Assembly (NCBI RefSeq): GCF_002105155.1
Contig: NW_019029016.1
Span: forward strand, 362,324-426,323
Reading direction: 5' to 3'
DNA: 64,000 nucleotides
From: Lobosporangium transversale
Lineage: Eukaryota > Mortierellomycota > Mortierellomycetes > Mortierellales > Mortierellaceae
The position numbers were made by a program, and so were the translations under genes. The notes under the pieces were generated by a model. That model ran no database searches and was not told the origin of the DNA. It was given only the letters and a program-made list of their open reading frames with translations. Below, piece after piece: positions 10,906-21,252 of this stretch (positions are counted from its first letter, which is position 1; each line of letters starts with the position of its first letter).

Positions 10906-12011
10906 TTCAAAAAAATCAAATTAAAAAATTTAGGTTCGGAGGTGGAGAGATTGAGGAAGCTAATTATCAAAGAAGCTTCATGATATATATACATGCTTTT
11001 TTTTTTTTTTTTTTTTTTTTTTTGTTTCATCGTTTATTTTTGTTTCTCTTTTGTTTATTTTTGTTTCATCGTATCCCACCAGTCACTTCGTCTTTTTAAA
11101 GTCACCTTTTTTTGGCTGTCACATAATTTTTTGTAATATTTTAATATAAGAGACAAGTTCGGTTCAATTAGAATATACCTAATCAGTCTTTTATGAACAA
11201 CGATTCTAGTCCTATTTACGTTATGAACTTACTTGGATATCGGTCAGTTCTTGGAAGATAAAAATCAATACACCAACCTTGACGAGTATTGTCGTCTTGA
11301 CCCTCATAATTTTTTATCCAATATTGATCTCGGCTCTTAAGAACCATCCAATCTCCATGTCTAACTTCGTGGCATTCAACCTAATAATTACATGCTCATA
11401 AGTCATTTCGTTGTTTTTTAGTGTTTTAGTGGAAGATTTATTATTTAGTGCTGATGACTTACAAGGAAAGGGGGCTATCACGCTGCATTCCATGTGCAGC
11501 ATCTAAACAGAGGCCGTTATAAGTGTTTCTAAGCTTTCCAAATGTCACTAAGGTAGTGGCCGAGAAGGCAATCATATAGGGTGAAACGAGCATTGTGAAA
11601 AATGGTATTGTTAATCGTATGATTTTTTTTTGAACCGCCTTTTTATATTTTTGCCCTCATTTCAGGGGTAAAAAAACAAGAAAAGCTTGCCCAATAAAAA
11701 ATGAAGAGGCGATGCTTGTTCAACAAAGAAATAAAGGGGCAATGCTTGTACAAACTGGGTAAAAAAAAAAAAAAAAAAAAGTCAAAGCGGCTGGCCTCAT
11801 GGGACTAGATGTTTTTTGAGACATTGTAACTGTTCCAGTATTATCTCTATAAAAAATATTTATCTAAGGATAAAGTAGCTGGTTTGTGACAGCTGTGGTA
11901 GCAAGGCGTTCATAGCGACATTGCTTTTTTGATCTTTCGATGTCGTCTCTGTCTACAATAATGAGGCAAGGATTCAGCAAGTCTTGGATTGTTCACCCAC
12001 TAAAAGGGAAA

Positions 12012-12760
12012 TCAATCACAGACGACTTTTAGCAGATATTTTTTTTTGTTACGAGCCGAAGACCATGGCGAAGCTACAATCTGCTCAGAAAATTTAATGC
12101 TCTGTCCCGTGAGAAAATTACAAACAAAAATATGTAAACTGCAGCCTAGAGGGGAGCATCTGGCAAAAATATCATTGGATGGAGTAGGCGCAGAGCGGTG
12201 AGTTGAAAGCCGGTCTGTAGGGCTTGAGGATGAAGAAGTGATAGAACAACCGAAGGCCGGTTTGACTAGAATTTGGCGTCTGTAGAGCATGATTGGTGAA
12301 GAGTGGTCGTCAAGTGTTGTAGGCGCTTGGTTCTCTGGATGACTGTTAACCCGCATATCCTTGCTCAGCCTAAGTGTCATCACCAAAGGCTAAATATAAG
12401 ATCTTTTCAATAAAGTACCCTCAATCTGACCCTGCGTCCCACGGACGACAACTGGAAGCACCCATCTCTAGTCGCCTCCAAATACAAATACTTTAGCACC
12501 GAATGCAGTGTCATGTCCCATAATATCTCGAAGCAACCTGTCGACAGCCTCAAAATAATGCTTATGCTGCAAAGGAGCCTCACCCCAGAAGACGACACCA
12601 GCGTTTTGTATTCTTACCGCAGCGTCTCGTCACATACCGAGATCACAGGTGGAACGACAGTCAACTAGAATTGGTACCTTGAACATTAAGTGAGCTGTAT
12701 GGCCGTTATGAAGGTTGAGAGAGGCGATCTCTGATGGTGCAACGGGCTTATCTCTTCGCT
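12012..12760 (-). mobile_element. Helitron remnant, inverted partner A (helicase fragments and 3-prime end)
   Basis: Minus-strand helicase motifs TLRLSKDMRVNSHPENQAP and DDHSSPIMLYRRQ, preceded at 12407-12760 by fragments matching the Walker-B region of Helitron-1. It ends near 12050 with the 3-prime hairpin and GGCTCGT. An internal deletion fuses HPENQAP directly to the later DDHSSPI segment. No intact gene. Confidence 0.7.
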
Positions 12761-12762
12761 AT

Positions 12763-13129
12763 TCCAGTTATCCGTTACATTTTAGCATATTCTATTTGGC
12801 CCTTATTCTGTTTTTGATTGGTAATCAGATTCAATTGATGTATTTGATAGCAGAATACAAGGGTGACAAAGGTTGACTCGATATCAGGTCAGCGTATTGC
12901 CATTCCAAGTCCTTTAAGATGTATGGACCCTAGGACGCGTCTTTTGCTGCAGACATATGTTGAGATAATAGAGGTGACAGCAACTGCAAAGATTACGGGA
13001 TAGAAGTCTCGTAACAGATAAGCAAGCAAAGATATAAATGGAATAAAAAGTAATAAAAAACGAATGTAAATTTCCCTTATATGATCAAGACCTACCTGGA
13101 TAAAAAGCATGGCTTCATCATTACTATCT
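12763..13129. other. Spacer between the two inverted Helitron remnants
   Basis: No Helitron similarity and no gene recognised. Confidence 0.35.
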
Positions 13130-13740
13130 CTTATATTTGGCCTTCGATGACGACACTCAGACTGAGCAAGGATATGCGGGTTAACAGTCATCCGGAGAAC
13201 CAAGCGCCTACAATGGTTGACGACCACTCTTCACCTATCATGCTCTACAGATGCCAAATTTCAGTCAAGCCAGTCTTTGCCATGACTATCAGCAAGTCTC
13301 AAGGACAGACACATAAGTACGTCGATGTTTATCTTCCTCAAGATGTCATCAGCCACGGCCATCCCTATGTTGGTTTATCGCGATGTACAAACCCAAACAA
13401 CCTTAGGGAACAGGTCGGAGACGGCAAGGTAGAATGCAAGTCTGAGATATACACACGGAGCATTATCTTCAAGGATGCTTTATGGTACAATGCCTTTTGG
13501 TCTTTGGTTATTTTGTCGCTTTTTTATCCTTAAGTCATTCAGACTGACTTCCAACTTGTCTCTCTGTGGTTACTCCATCCAATGATATTTTGCCAGATGC
13601 TCCCTCTCTAGGCTGCAGTTTACATACTTTGTATTTTATTTTTTGTATTTTTCTCACGAGACAAAGCATTAAATTTTCTGACGACATAAGAGCAGATTGT
13701 AGTTTCTCCACGGTCTCCAGCTCATTAAATGTAAAAGTGT
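13130..13740 (+). mobile_element. Helitron remnant, inverted partner B (helicase C-terminus and 3-prime end)
   Basis: Plus-strand ORF with TLRLSKDMRVNSHPENQAP, DDHSSPIMLYRCQ, AMTISKSQGQT and VGLSRCTNPNNL, then the non-coding 3-prime region (GATATTTTGCCAGATGCTCC, GCATTAAATTTTCT). It shares with partner A the same internal deletion junction after HPENQAP but lacks A's later deletion. Both therefore descend from one already-deleted copy. Confidence 0.7.
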
Positions 13741-13748
13741 GCAGGGGG

Positions 13749-15519
13749 CTAATTTCTTAAGTTAAGTTGTTGCCTTTTGTTTGGGGTGTTGAGGGCTGGA
13801 TCTTCATACTGTCTTTTTCCTGTATAGGCTTGCTCATTCTCTATTCTCTCTTCTGAGTCCCTAGCGTAATACCAAACTTGACAAATACTGATAGAACTCC
13901 TTTCTTTTTTGGAGATAACCGAAGGGAGAATGCTTGACTTGGAAAGATTATGTAGCACCTGCCCTTTAAGGACACCATCATAGTAGTATCCATAAGACGT
14001 CTCTCTATTAAATACGGAACACGAGAAGTGTCTCAACGTTTTCGAATCATCTGCAAAGAAAATTACTCCAAGGTCATAATTAGCTCCATTGATGCTTAGA
14101 GTTTGTGCAGGGCGTTTAAGCTTGGGAAAAGAATGAGAATTTCCTAAAACCAGCAAGCACGGAGGTTTTTTTATAACGCTCTTCTCCGTCCTTTTTCCAT
14201 TGCAGCAGAACCAGTTTCGAGTCTCACCCGTCTCAATGTCGTGAATGGATTGGTGTAGAAAAGGATTCGAACAATATTTTTTTATAGATTTTTCAGGGAT
14301 GGATTGGTCGCAAGTATAGCTGTCCTTTTTTAAGCTCTCATCAAATGTTTGTTGAGAAATAGTTGTTGGGTCTTGGATCATGAAGATAGGATGTACACTG
14401 GATTCTGATTTCGTTTTTTGAGGACAATGAATCGAAGAGCAAGTTGAAGTTGTCGTGATATGAGTGGAGGTGAGTTCTGGGAATTGCTCAATGAATGTTT
14501 TATCAAGGGTGGCTATCCAATTATTAGTCACTTTGCTTTCGCAAGGACCGATGTTCAATGATGAGTACCAAATTATCCGCGCAAGGTTATATTGCTCTTT
14601 CCCAATTAATCCCATAACGGTATCAAGAACCTGACGATTTCTAAAATGAGAAGGAATACGGACGCCATTGCAGTGATGAAGTAAGTACCATGCCATCAAT
14701 GTTGTATCGACGGCGCAAGTCTTTGTCGCTTTGTATGTTGAAGCTATTCCCCAAGGAATGCCGAATGTTTCCGTGTCAATCTCAGGGCGCACTATCTGGT
14801 GATTAGACACTGATAGATCTGTCCGTAAGTTGATTTGTTTAGGTGAAGAGTCCATGTTACTTGCGGCTTTATATTTGATAGGAATATCATGATTGTGATT
14901 TCCTTTATGTTTGTATATTATCTGACCATTAACAAGCGATGAATGCAATCTCGCCTTGCATACAATATGATTCATCAATGATGATTTGTGATGCTGGCAA
15001 TATAGTTGTTCATCTGGTTTTGTTTTAGCTTTGGGTGTTGCTCTATAGTCGCATCCTGGTTCCCTACATTTGAAATCGCCTTTGCAAGAATAATAGGTCG
15101 CACCATTTTGACCATGAGAGATTCGAGGCATTATCCAGCCTATTTTGTCGTTAGAGGGAATCGTAAAATTGTCGATATCTCCGTTTGGGAAGTGATGCTA
15201 CATAGTAGTAAGTATGCGTCAAGGTTAGCTTTAAAGAAAGAAGAAAAAGAAAAAAAAAAAAAAAAAAAAAAGGAAATAAAATTCGATGACAAACCTGATT
15301 GCCATTAATATCAACTGGGGCTATTTGTTCGCATTCCAGAGAATCGGTGATTATAGAATCATTTGGGTCTACATTTAATAATTCGGGTTGCTTTGGTTCA
15401 TGCTCGTGAATTATTGAGTCTTGGGAGGTTGTCTTCAGTGAATTCAGTAATGATTTTAACTCAGCAAGTTGTCCATTTGTTACGCCTTTCAAAATGAATG
15501 TAAATGTGACGTTTGACAT
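13749..15519 (-). CDS. WRKY/GCM/FLYWCH-type zinc finger fused to a USP-like cysteine peptidase
   Basis: Exon 1 is 15519-15295 and exon 2 is 15197-13749, joined in phase 0 (GTTTGT donor, TATGTAG acceptor, T-rich intron), giving about 557 residues. Just after the junction comes a zinc-binding unit: GATYYSCKGDFKCREPGC, then YCQHH, then KHKGNHNHDIP, ending in the H-x-H typical of the WRKY-GCM1/FLYWCH superfamily (DNA binding). The C-terminal half has the layout of a ubiquitin-specific protease: Cys box (KTCAVDTTLMAWYLL), possible zinc ribbon cysteines (STCSSIHC, NWFCCNG), a strand PPCLLVLGN, then YDLGVIFF, the His box RHFSCSVF and YYYDG. Candidate triad Cys-His-Asp. Deubiquitinase-like activity is inference. 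Such zinc fingers often accompany transposons in fungi, so this may be a transposon-derived or accessory gene. The start could lie upstream in the 18-bp repeat region. Confidence 0.65.
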
Positions 15520-15540
15520 TGTGTGTAACAAGAGGGATGG

Positions 15541-15616
15541 GTGTAAAAAGAGGCGTAGGTGTAAAAAGAGGCGTAGGTGCAAAAAGAGGCGTAGGTGCAA
15601 AAGGAGGCGTAGGTGA
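15541..15616. repeat. 18-bp tandem repeat, about four units
   Basis: The unit GTGTAAAAAGAGGCGTAG repeats with few changes immediately upstream of the peptidase gene's ATG, in its probable 5-prime leader. The repeat is open in the coding frame of that gene. Confidence 0.75.
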
Positions 15617-15619
15617 TAG

Positions 15620-16198
15620 AGCCCTTAAGCGATTCATTTACAATTTGTTTAGCAGAACTGTGACTGCTATGTAGGTACCAATTGTCCTTTCTTCTCCACA
15701 TAGTCCCAGCATCCACTCGGGGGCCTCTATGACATCATTTGATGATGTTGAAGGGCATTGTTTTTATCCAGTATTTATAGGTTGCTGTAATATAGTCGTG
15801 GTAATATTCGTCACCGTAGTAACGACTTGAAAGGAGGACAATCTGGGTTGATCCATTCTACCGCGCTATGGAGCCTGACTAGGTTGATCTTTTCCTGTAC
15901 AACTTGACGAAGCTTGTTTTGTCGCATCCGTTGCTTCTCCACCTTCTTGCATTCTCTTGAAGGACCTGGGTTGATAGTCTCTCCTAATAGAGGTTATTGG
16001 TCTGTTGAAGTTAGGAACCACTCCAACGTGTCACGCTCATGGTGATACGTTGGAGTGAGTGGTGAAATGCCTGTGTTTGATTCAGGTGTTGTAGATGTAG
16101 ATGGCGAAAGAATGCGTTGGGAGGATGTGAGCAGTAATGTGAGGAGTTCAATAGGAGGAATATAAAACTTTTTTATAGATGCATTAATCATTACAGGA
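15620..16198. other. Spacer upstream of the peptidase gene, nothing recognised
   Basis: Presumably includes the promoter of the 13749-15519 gene. I see no clear TATA box and no coding unit. Confidence 0.35.
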
Positions 16199-17166
16199 AA
16201 ACAGGCAAGCTCAATTCCAAGAAGCCTCTAGTGGTTCCAAAATTGTCAGAGAGGCGCTGCAAGTACTTAGAGGCTTCTTTAGACGAAAATCCTCTTTCGA
16301 CACTCAAGGAAGTCCACAAGGCTCTCCACGACGAATTCCCTGAAGTCAAAGTGTCTCTTGCTATAGTCTTCAGTTATGTCACAAATATGTGTGATACACA
16401 CACTCAAGCGGGTTCGAAAGACCTCAGGTAAACGAAATGATCTCGCGGTACTTACAGGGGGAGAGAGTTTTGCCGAGGAGATGCAGAGCCCAGTGAACTG
16501 CGAAAAGTTTGAGAAAAAGATCATTGATGAGACAGGGTTTAACCTGTATTTGATCCGAAAATATGGATCTCGTAAGGGAAGGCCTGCCAACGTTATGCGT
16601 CCTACCGTGCGTGATAGAAATGTTAGCGTTGTAGGTGCAATCTTATCAACTGGGATCATCTGTATGTCAGCAACTACAGTGGATCCTGATGCCGATGAAG
16701 AGTTAATGACAGAGGAGGATCAAGACAAGGTCCCGAACAACAACGGTCATAATCGTAGTAGGAGTACAGCACGCTCTCCGCAGATATCCGAGGATGGTGT
16801 AGCTGGTTGCTCAACAAGTGGAGTCTATTTTAGGGACCTCATTTGTGAGGTTCTTGAAATATTAGAGACTAAAGGATTTATGGATATAATTTTCTAATGG
16901 ACAATGCGCATATTCACAAGTCTCCACTGGTCAGAGAAGCAGGCCATTTTTGTGAATATCTCCCTCCTTACTCATCATTCCAATCAAATAATGCTAGTCG
17001 AAGGTCAAGAACAGCTCTAAGTGAAACCGTCTTGAAGCGAGTGAAACTATGCACTTTAGGTTTCAAGGTACATTCAGGTTCGGTATCCCGAAAGGATTGT
17101 CAAGGCTTGATTAGTCATGCAATTACCTTCTTTCTAAAGTGTCTCAACAAAGAGATTATTTTATAG
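16199..17166 (+). pseudogene. Tc1-like transposase pseudogene, relative of the 26-28 kb element
   Basis: Colinear with the transposase at 27586-28614. It keeps the first catalytic Asp (KKIIDETGFNL), RKYGSRKGRPANVMRP, and the second Asp (MDNAHIHKSPL), but is split by frameshifts near 16425 and 16890 and has lost the SPFLNPIEECW block that carries the third acidic residue. The Gly-Arg repeat of its relative is here only NNGHNRSRS. Upstream exons are missing. Clearly dead. Confidence 0.75.
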
Positions 17167-17279
17167 ATCTATAAGAGTAGAGTGGAGAAGGAACAAACGC
17201 TAATGAATAGGATAGTATATATCAAGTTACTCAAATTGGTCATCTAGCTAGCTAATAAAGACACAATGTTTGGATAATT

Positions 17280-17443
17280 GTGATAATCAATTCGATAACA
17301 ATCAACATATTCGGATAACTTATAGGGTAATTTTATTAGCTTAGATTGGATAAAGCGTATCTCCCCTCGGAGCAATCCAAATGGAAAATGGAAAAAACGT
17401 TTTTTAAAATGGATAAAACAATTAAAAGCACTATAAGTTAGAA
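17280..17443 (+). repeat. Right terminal region (TIR) of the 26-28 kb Tc1 family
   Basis: The sequence ends TTTTAAAATGGATAAAACAATTAAAAGCACTA, the complement of the left end at 26152. A closely matching copy lies at 33592-33703. Confidence 0.6.
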
Positions 17444-17635
17444 CTAATAGTTTTGAATCAAAGCATGTCAATAAACCACTATGTACTGTATGTGTTTGGT
17501 TTATGCAAACTTTGAAGAATAATCTCTAAAAAAGTTTTGTATTTTATTTTTGATTCGAGGGTTAAAAGATACAGCAATCAGGCTAGGGAACACATGATCT
17601 ATAGCTAGATAACTCCAACAATCAGGTACACTCTC

Positions 17636-18475
17636 CTACTTAACTTCCGCATACTTCTCCAGACTATCATGTAAACGTCCAAAGATACCTCCATGCCAGC
17701 CTCTCGCCTCCTCCCACTCATCCTCTGGGAGAGTGACGCGCATCATGCGTAGCCACCCGCCAACGATTAGATCAGCATAACTGGCTTGCTCACCTAATAT
17801 GAAAGGCCCAGTGGTGTCCTTCAAAAATAACTTGCTAAGGTCACCCAGCATGAGATGGAAAGACTCCTTTATCTTCTCTCTTTTTTCCCCCTTAACCTCG
17901 AAATCGTCCCAAGATTTTACGCCAGCGCGCCGAATGAATTCGGCCCTGCTAGCTTCAGCAGTGGCTGGTTCAAAGGGGAGGTTGTATGCCATAAGAGAAA
18001 GATGAGCGGTGAATGCCGCATCGACATTTGTATTGAATCGGGAATACTCGTCATGTTCGTCCCCTTTCCGCTCTGACAGTGGCACAAGTAGTGCATCATC
18101 GAGGTTGTAGACAAAATCGAGTTTTTGAGGGGGAAACAAATTGCCAGAGCCTGAATTGGGGTACTCGGTTTGCAAATAGACGGCAATGTCGAAGGAGTCT
18201 CCAATTTTGGTGTTTGTATTGCGATCAACCAGAATGGGAAGTGTATAGAATTTTGTGCCATCGCCAAAATTGCGACAGGCGTCCACACCGAGATCGGAAC
18301 GAACTTGAGCAATGTCTGGAAGAGGAACCCATGTGGTAGAATAAGCAATATTTTTAAAGTTAAGCGCCAATCGGGACTTCCAGGGGTTCACTGCACAGCA
18401 GGTAGAAGCAATTGGCGGGCGCATAGCAATATCGTAGAAGACCATGTCTTCGGAGGGCTTGGATGGTGTTGCCAT
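17636..18475 (-). CDS. Glutathione S-transferase, etherase/Ure2-like fungal class
   Basis: Single exon, 279 residues. The N-terminal thioredoxin-like domain is about residues 10-105: VFYDIAM, NPWKSRLALNFKNIAYSTTW, and the cis-Pro loop in FYTLPILVD, then GDSFDIAVYLQTEYP, the usual glutathione-contact segment (D/E-S-x-x-I). The C-terminal helical domain is about 130-279 with FILGEQASYADLIVGGWLRM, the conserved N-capping region of the GST core. Length fits the family. Expected role: cytosolic conjugation or glutathione-dependent cleavage of electrophiles; the SPNTW/NPWKSRLAL-type start resembles beta-etherase-like fungal GSTs. An AT-rich TATA-like ATATTTAAAA lies about 65-70 bp upstream. It reads as intact, with no neighbours of related function. 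Confidence 0.85.
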   Translation of the reverse strand: MATPSKPSEDMVFYDIAMRPPIASTCCAVNPWKSRLALNFKNIAYSTTWVPLPDIAQVRSDLGVDACRNFGDGTKFYTLPILVDRNTNTKIGDSFDIAVYLQTEYPNSGSGNLFPPQKLDFVYNLDDALLVPLSERKGDEHDEYSRFNTNVDAAFTAHLSLMAYNLPFEPATAEASRAEFIRRAGVKSWDDFEVKGEKREKIKESFHLMLGDLSKLFLKDTTGPFILGEQASYADLIVGGWLRMMRVTLPEDEWEEARGWHGGIFGRLHDSLEKYAEVK

Positions 18476-18854
18476 GGTAGATGGTGAGATGGTGATGAGA
18501 AGAGAAAATGCGCAGTTTTGGGCTAATGAATGAGCTTTTTAAATATGCAGAATAAGTCACGTGTCAGATTTTGTACTACTTCGCTAATGAGAGTTCCCAG
18601 GAAGCTTCTTAGTACATTCCAATGCAGTTATACCGTCATTGCTAGATTTCCCTCCAACAGTTTACGTACAAATCTGTACGATATCTTTATTTTCTTAAGC
18701 CACACCCCAATACCCAGAAAGAGGGTGAAAACTACATGAACTGGAGCACTTAGATCAACTCACATATTAGTAAATTTCAAACTTCATTCGCTAATGAATG
18801 CTCCATCACTAATGACAATGAATGTGGCTCGTGCTAATGAGAGGGAAATGAAGG

Positions 18855-19500
18855 GTGGTGTCTTTGGTATTTCTTTTTCTTTTCCACGTCGCCGCAGAAT
18901 ATAAGGCGACGATATTGAAGAAGAGGGAGAAGACAACAAGGACATCTCAATGCTGTACTGAAGTCACCAACAAGCGAAGAAGAATCCAACTTGCTCTGCC
19001 CACACCCCCCGAATTCAGTCCGATGTCAAGACGATATCATAAATCTTACAAATGCTTGCCTCTTGAGTTGTTGGATACCTTAATCGTTAGCTCCTATAAG
19101 GCTCCACTCACACGCCTGGAAGTTCTGACATAAGCTTATCTGGAGTCTTATTAATTCCATTCGTGAGACCACCAAAACTCGACGCTCAAGTGTTAAGAAG
19201 ACGCATCGTCAAAGAGTAACTAAACACTCCAAGTTACCTGAATACCGCTTCGAGGATAATGGCCATTGGCCTGAAATGAGAGAGGAGCTTGCAGCATGTG
19301 TATAGTGTTCCTAGACTCCACGCCAAGAAGTAAAAGATAGTAGGGCTCCATCACACGGCACCGCCAACAAAACTCAAACATGGTGTGAAAAGTGCAATGT
19401 CCCTCTTTGTTTAGCAGCAAACGAAGGAGATTCTGCAGCTAAAGTGGGCGAACTATGCATGGGTCGTAAAAAGCAACGTGAAATAGAAAATAAATAAAAC
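18855..19500 (+). pseudogene. Remnant of a transposase C-terminus with a zinc cluster (piggyBac-like)
   Basis: In one frame the region reads HWPEMREELAACV, stop, CS, stop, then EVKDSRAPSHGTANKTQTW and CEKCNVPLCLAANEG. A C-x2-C followed by WCxKCxVPLC is the usual cysteine tail of piggyBac-type and related fungal transposases. Two in-frame stops and the absence of a catalytic core mark it as a remnant. The leading part (18855-19133) is in another frame. A host zinc-finger gene is a weaker alternative. Confidence 0.45.
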
Positions 19501-19525
19501 CTTTATTGAGTAGTCTAATAAACAT

Positions 19526-19548
19526 TTTTTTTTTTTTTTTTTTTTTTT
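19526..19548. repeat. T homopolymer tract
   Basis: Run of about 23 T between the transposase remnant and the membrane-protein gene; one of many such tracts in the window. Confidence 0.9.
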
Positions 19549-19705
19549 GCATTTTCAATTATATATCATCGGCACCGCAGATTCTATATAGTCATCAATA
19601 AAAAAAAGTGAAAGCTATGTGTGGCTTCATTCATAGCTGTATCCAGCGTCTTCCTTTCTCATCCCATTTTGCCCTCTATTACTGCGAGCCTGCACTGCAT
19701 AAAGG

Positions 19706-20230
19706 TTAAGCTTTTGATAGGACAGGTGAGTTGTTTCGTGCAGCTCGTTTCTTCCTGTACCAGACAAAGCCGGCAGCTCCGATAACAAGCAAGACTGCAC
19801 AAACGACCCCAATGATGACACCCGAGTTGCTCGACTTTGAATCACCGGTAGCACTTGGTGCGTTGGGAGCAAGGTTATCGAAGGAGGTGTCTGGGATCCG
19901 GATGGGCTTTGCATCATACACCTTTCCTGCGTTGGGTCCACTGAGTGGGATACTGAACAATTTATAATCTTGGGCCATGAGCACAAATGGGACAGGGCCA
20001 GGCATTGTTACAAAGGTAAAGCCTATACCGGGTTGTACTTTTGATTCAGGGACAGCACTAAAGTTTGATCCATCAAAGAGGACCACATTTTCCTATGGAA
20101 AGAAATGGAAAAAAATGAAGAAAAAAAAAAAAAAAAAAAAAGATGAATATGGTACCGCGTCAGTAATAATATCTCGCAAAAAAATAAATATAAAAAACAT
20201 TTTTTATCCTGTTCTTTCTACGGTCGAGTG

Positions 20231-20270
<40 letters not shown>

Positions 20271-21252
20271 TACTCGACATTCAAGGACGACGCCAGTTCC
20301 AAGAGGCATTATATGCACAGGCACCGCATTTTTCTTCAACTAATGTTGCGTTAAATGTTGCTATCGTGGAGGGCCATTTAGATACATCAGAGACAGAGGT
20401 GGCGCCTAAAAGGAACTTGTTGCCAGTAATATTTCTTCCAAGGAAGTATAAGTTGTCGTTGGCAAAGCCAATACGCATCAAGTCGCCATACAGCGTTTGG
20501 TCCTTGACAATTCAAAAAAAAAAAAAAAAAAAAAAAAAAGGAAAAGAGATCATCGCAAAGTTAGAAGTATTGAATCATGTCAATTGCTCTGTAATAGATT
20601 TTCACGCTTTTAAAAAAAAGAAAACCTATAATCAGTTGATAATATAAAGGACAAAGGGGATATAGAGAATACATACAAATAATCATGGGGTTGGGTTCTG
20701 CTTCATTATCAAGGTGGAAGGATCCATGGATGCGATCCAGATTTTGCCAGCATGGGGATCTGCAGATGCAAACAAAAGGTTCTCACTGCCTTTAGGCTTA
20801 TAAAGCTCTGTGGACAAATCACCCCATTCGAAATCAGGAGAGACTGGAGAAACTGTGACGTTTACCCAGCTGCCTGGCCCTCCATTAGCGCTTGGCCGGT
20901 ATTGGATCCCACGGGCGACATCATAGGTCCTCCAGGTTTTTTCTGTTCTGGACCTGCTGGATAAAACTGTAAAGACCTTTGATGTTTCGTCGATATGGCA
21001 GGCCCGAGCGGGGTTAGCGTCTGGAGTCTCGATATCATTGAGACCCTCGTTCCGGATCACGCTCACAGGTGTCCAGGAGATGTCAGAGAGATCTGGAGAT
21101 GGATTTGGGTTGGACTTTACGAGGACGTAGTGAGCGTCATTGGGGGAGGAGGGAGGCGTTGTGCGGGATGTTCCGATGGCAAGAGCGTAGAGACTTGTTC
21201 CGTCAGTGACTACACAGGCAGGTTCAAGGGTGACAGGAGTAGGTTCAGCCAT
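19706..21252 (-). pseudogene. Single-pass membrane protein with beta-propeller-like ectodomain, two lesions
   Basis: Exons 21252-20677, 20502-20274 and 20092-19706, with donors GTATGT and GTAAGT and acceptors TCAAG and CATAG; introns hold long A/T tracts. The ectodomain has repeating units (SLYALAIG, NLYFLGRN, VVLFDGSNF, FVLMAQDYKLFSIP) like a kelch or propeller fold. Near the C-terminus a transmembrane helix (GVIIGVVCAVLLVIGAAGF) is followed by VWYRKKRAARNN, a stop-transfer and short cytosolic tail. Lesion 1: TGA at 20685-20683 just before the first donor. Lesion 2: one extra A in AAAAA near 20331; removing it restores the frame into PLGTGVVLEC and makes exon 2 a multiple of three. No signal peptide is visible from the ATG at 21252, so an upstream exon may be missing. 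Probably recently inactivated. Confidence 0.6.

Larger units (their letters stand above)
4239..11180 (-). mobile_element. Helitron-1, nearly complete autonomous element
   Basis: Runs in minus orientation. The 3-prime terminus is placed at 4239 because copies here, at 42527 and near 12050 match up to GGCTCG and diverge after it. Just inside lies a nested hairpin (GAGCCG..CGTGGC-GAA-GCCACG..CGGCTC). The 5-prime end is not resolved; it lies between the lectin exon-2 donor at 11232 and the first Helitron exon at 10905, probably near 11.1-11.2 kb. It encodes a spliced protein: an acidic first exon, several zinc-knuckle exons, then Rep-helicase. The insertion sits in an intron of the lectin gene. 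Confidence 0.7.
3967..11593 (-). pseudogene. Secreted beta-trefoil (R-type) lectin gene, split by a Helitron in intron 2
   Basis: Three exons: 11593-11463, 11380-11233 and 4193-3967. Exon 1 encodes a hydrophobic leader (MLVSPYMIAFSATTLVTFG) and the start of a trefoil repeat (NGLCLDAAHG). Exon 2 continues with LVECH-like VECHEV, DQYWI and GWCIDFYLP. Exon 3 begins LWDCNGSTIGQNFI and ends KYEWIAIN-stop. The C-L-D, V-x-C-H and Q-x-W/F pattern is typical of ricin-B-type carbohydrate-binding trefoils, so a secreted sugar-binding protein is likely. Exons 2 and 3 join exactly in phase (A plus CT) with GTAAGT and TTATTAG boundaries, although about 7 kb of Helitron lies between them. The exon 1/exon 2 junction is one base out of frame, so the copy is either damaged or its first splice site is misassigned by me. 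A functional allele may survive elsewhere. Confidence 0.65.
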
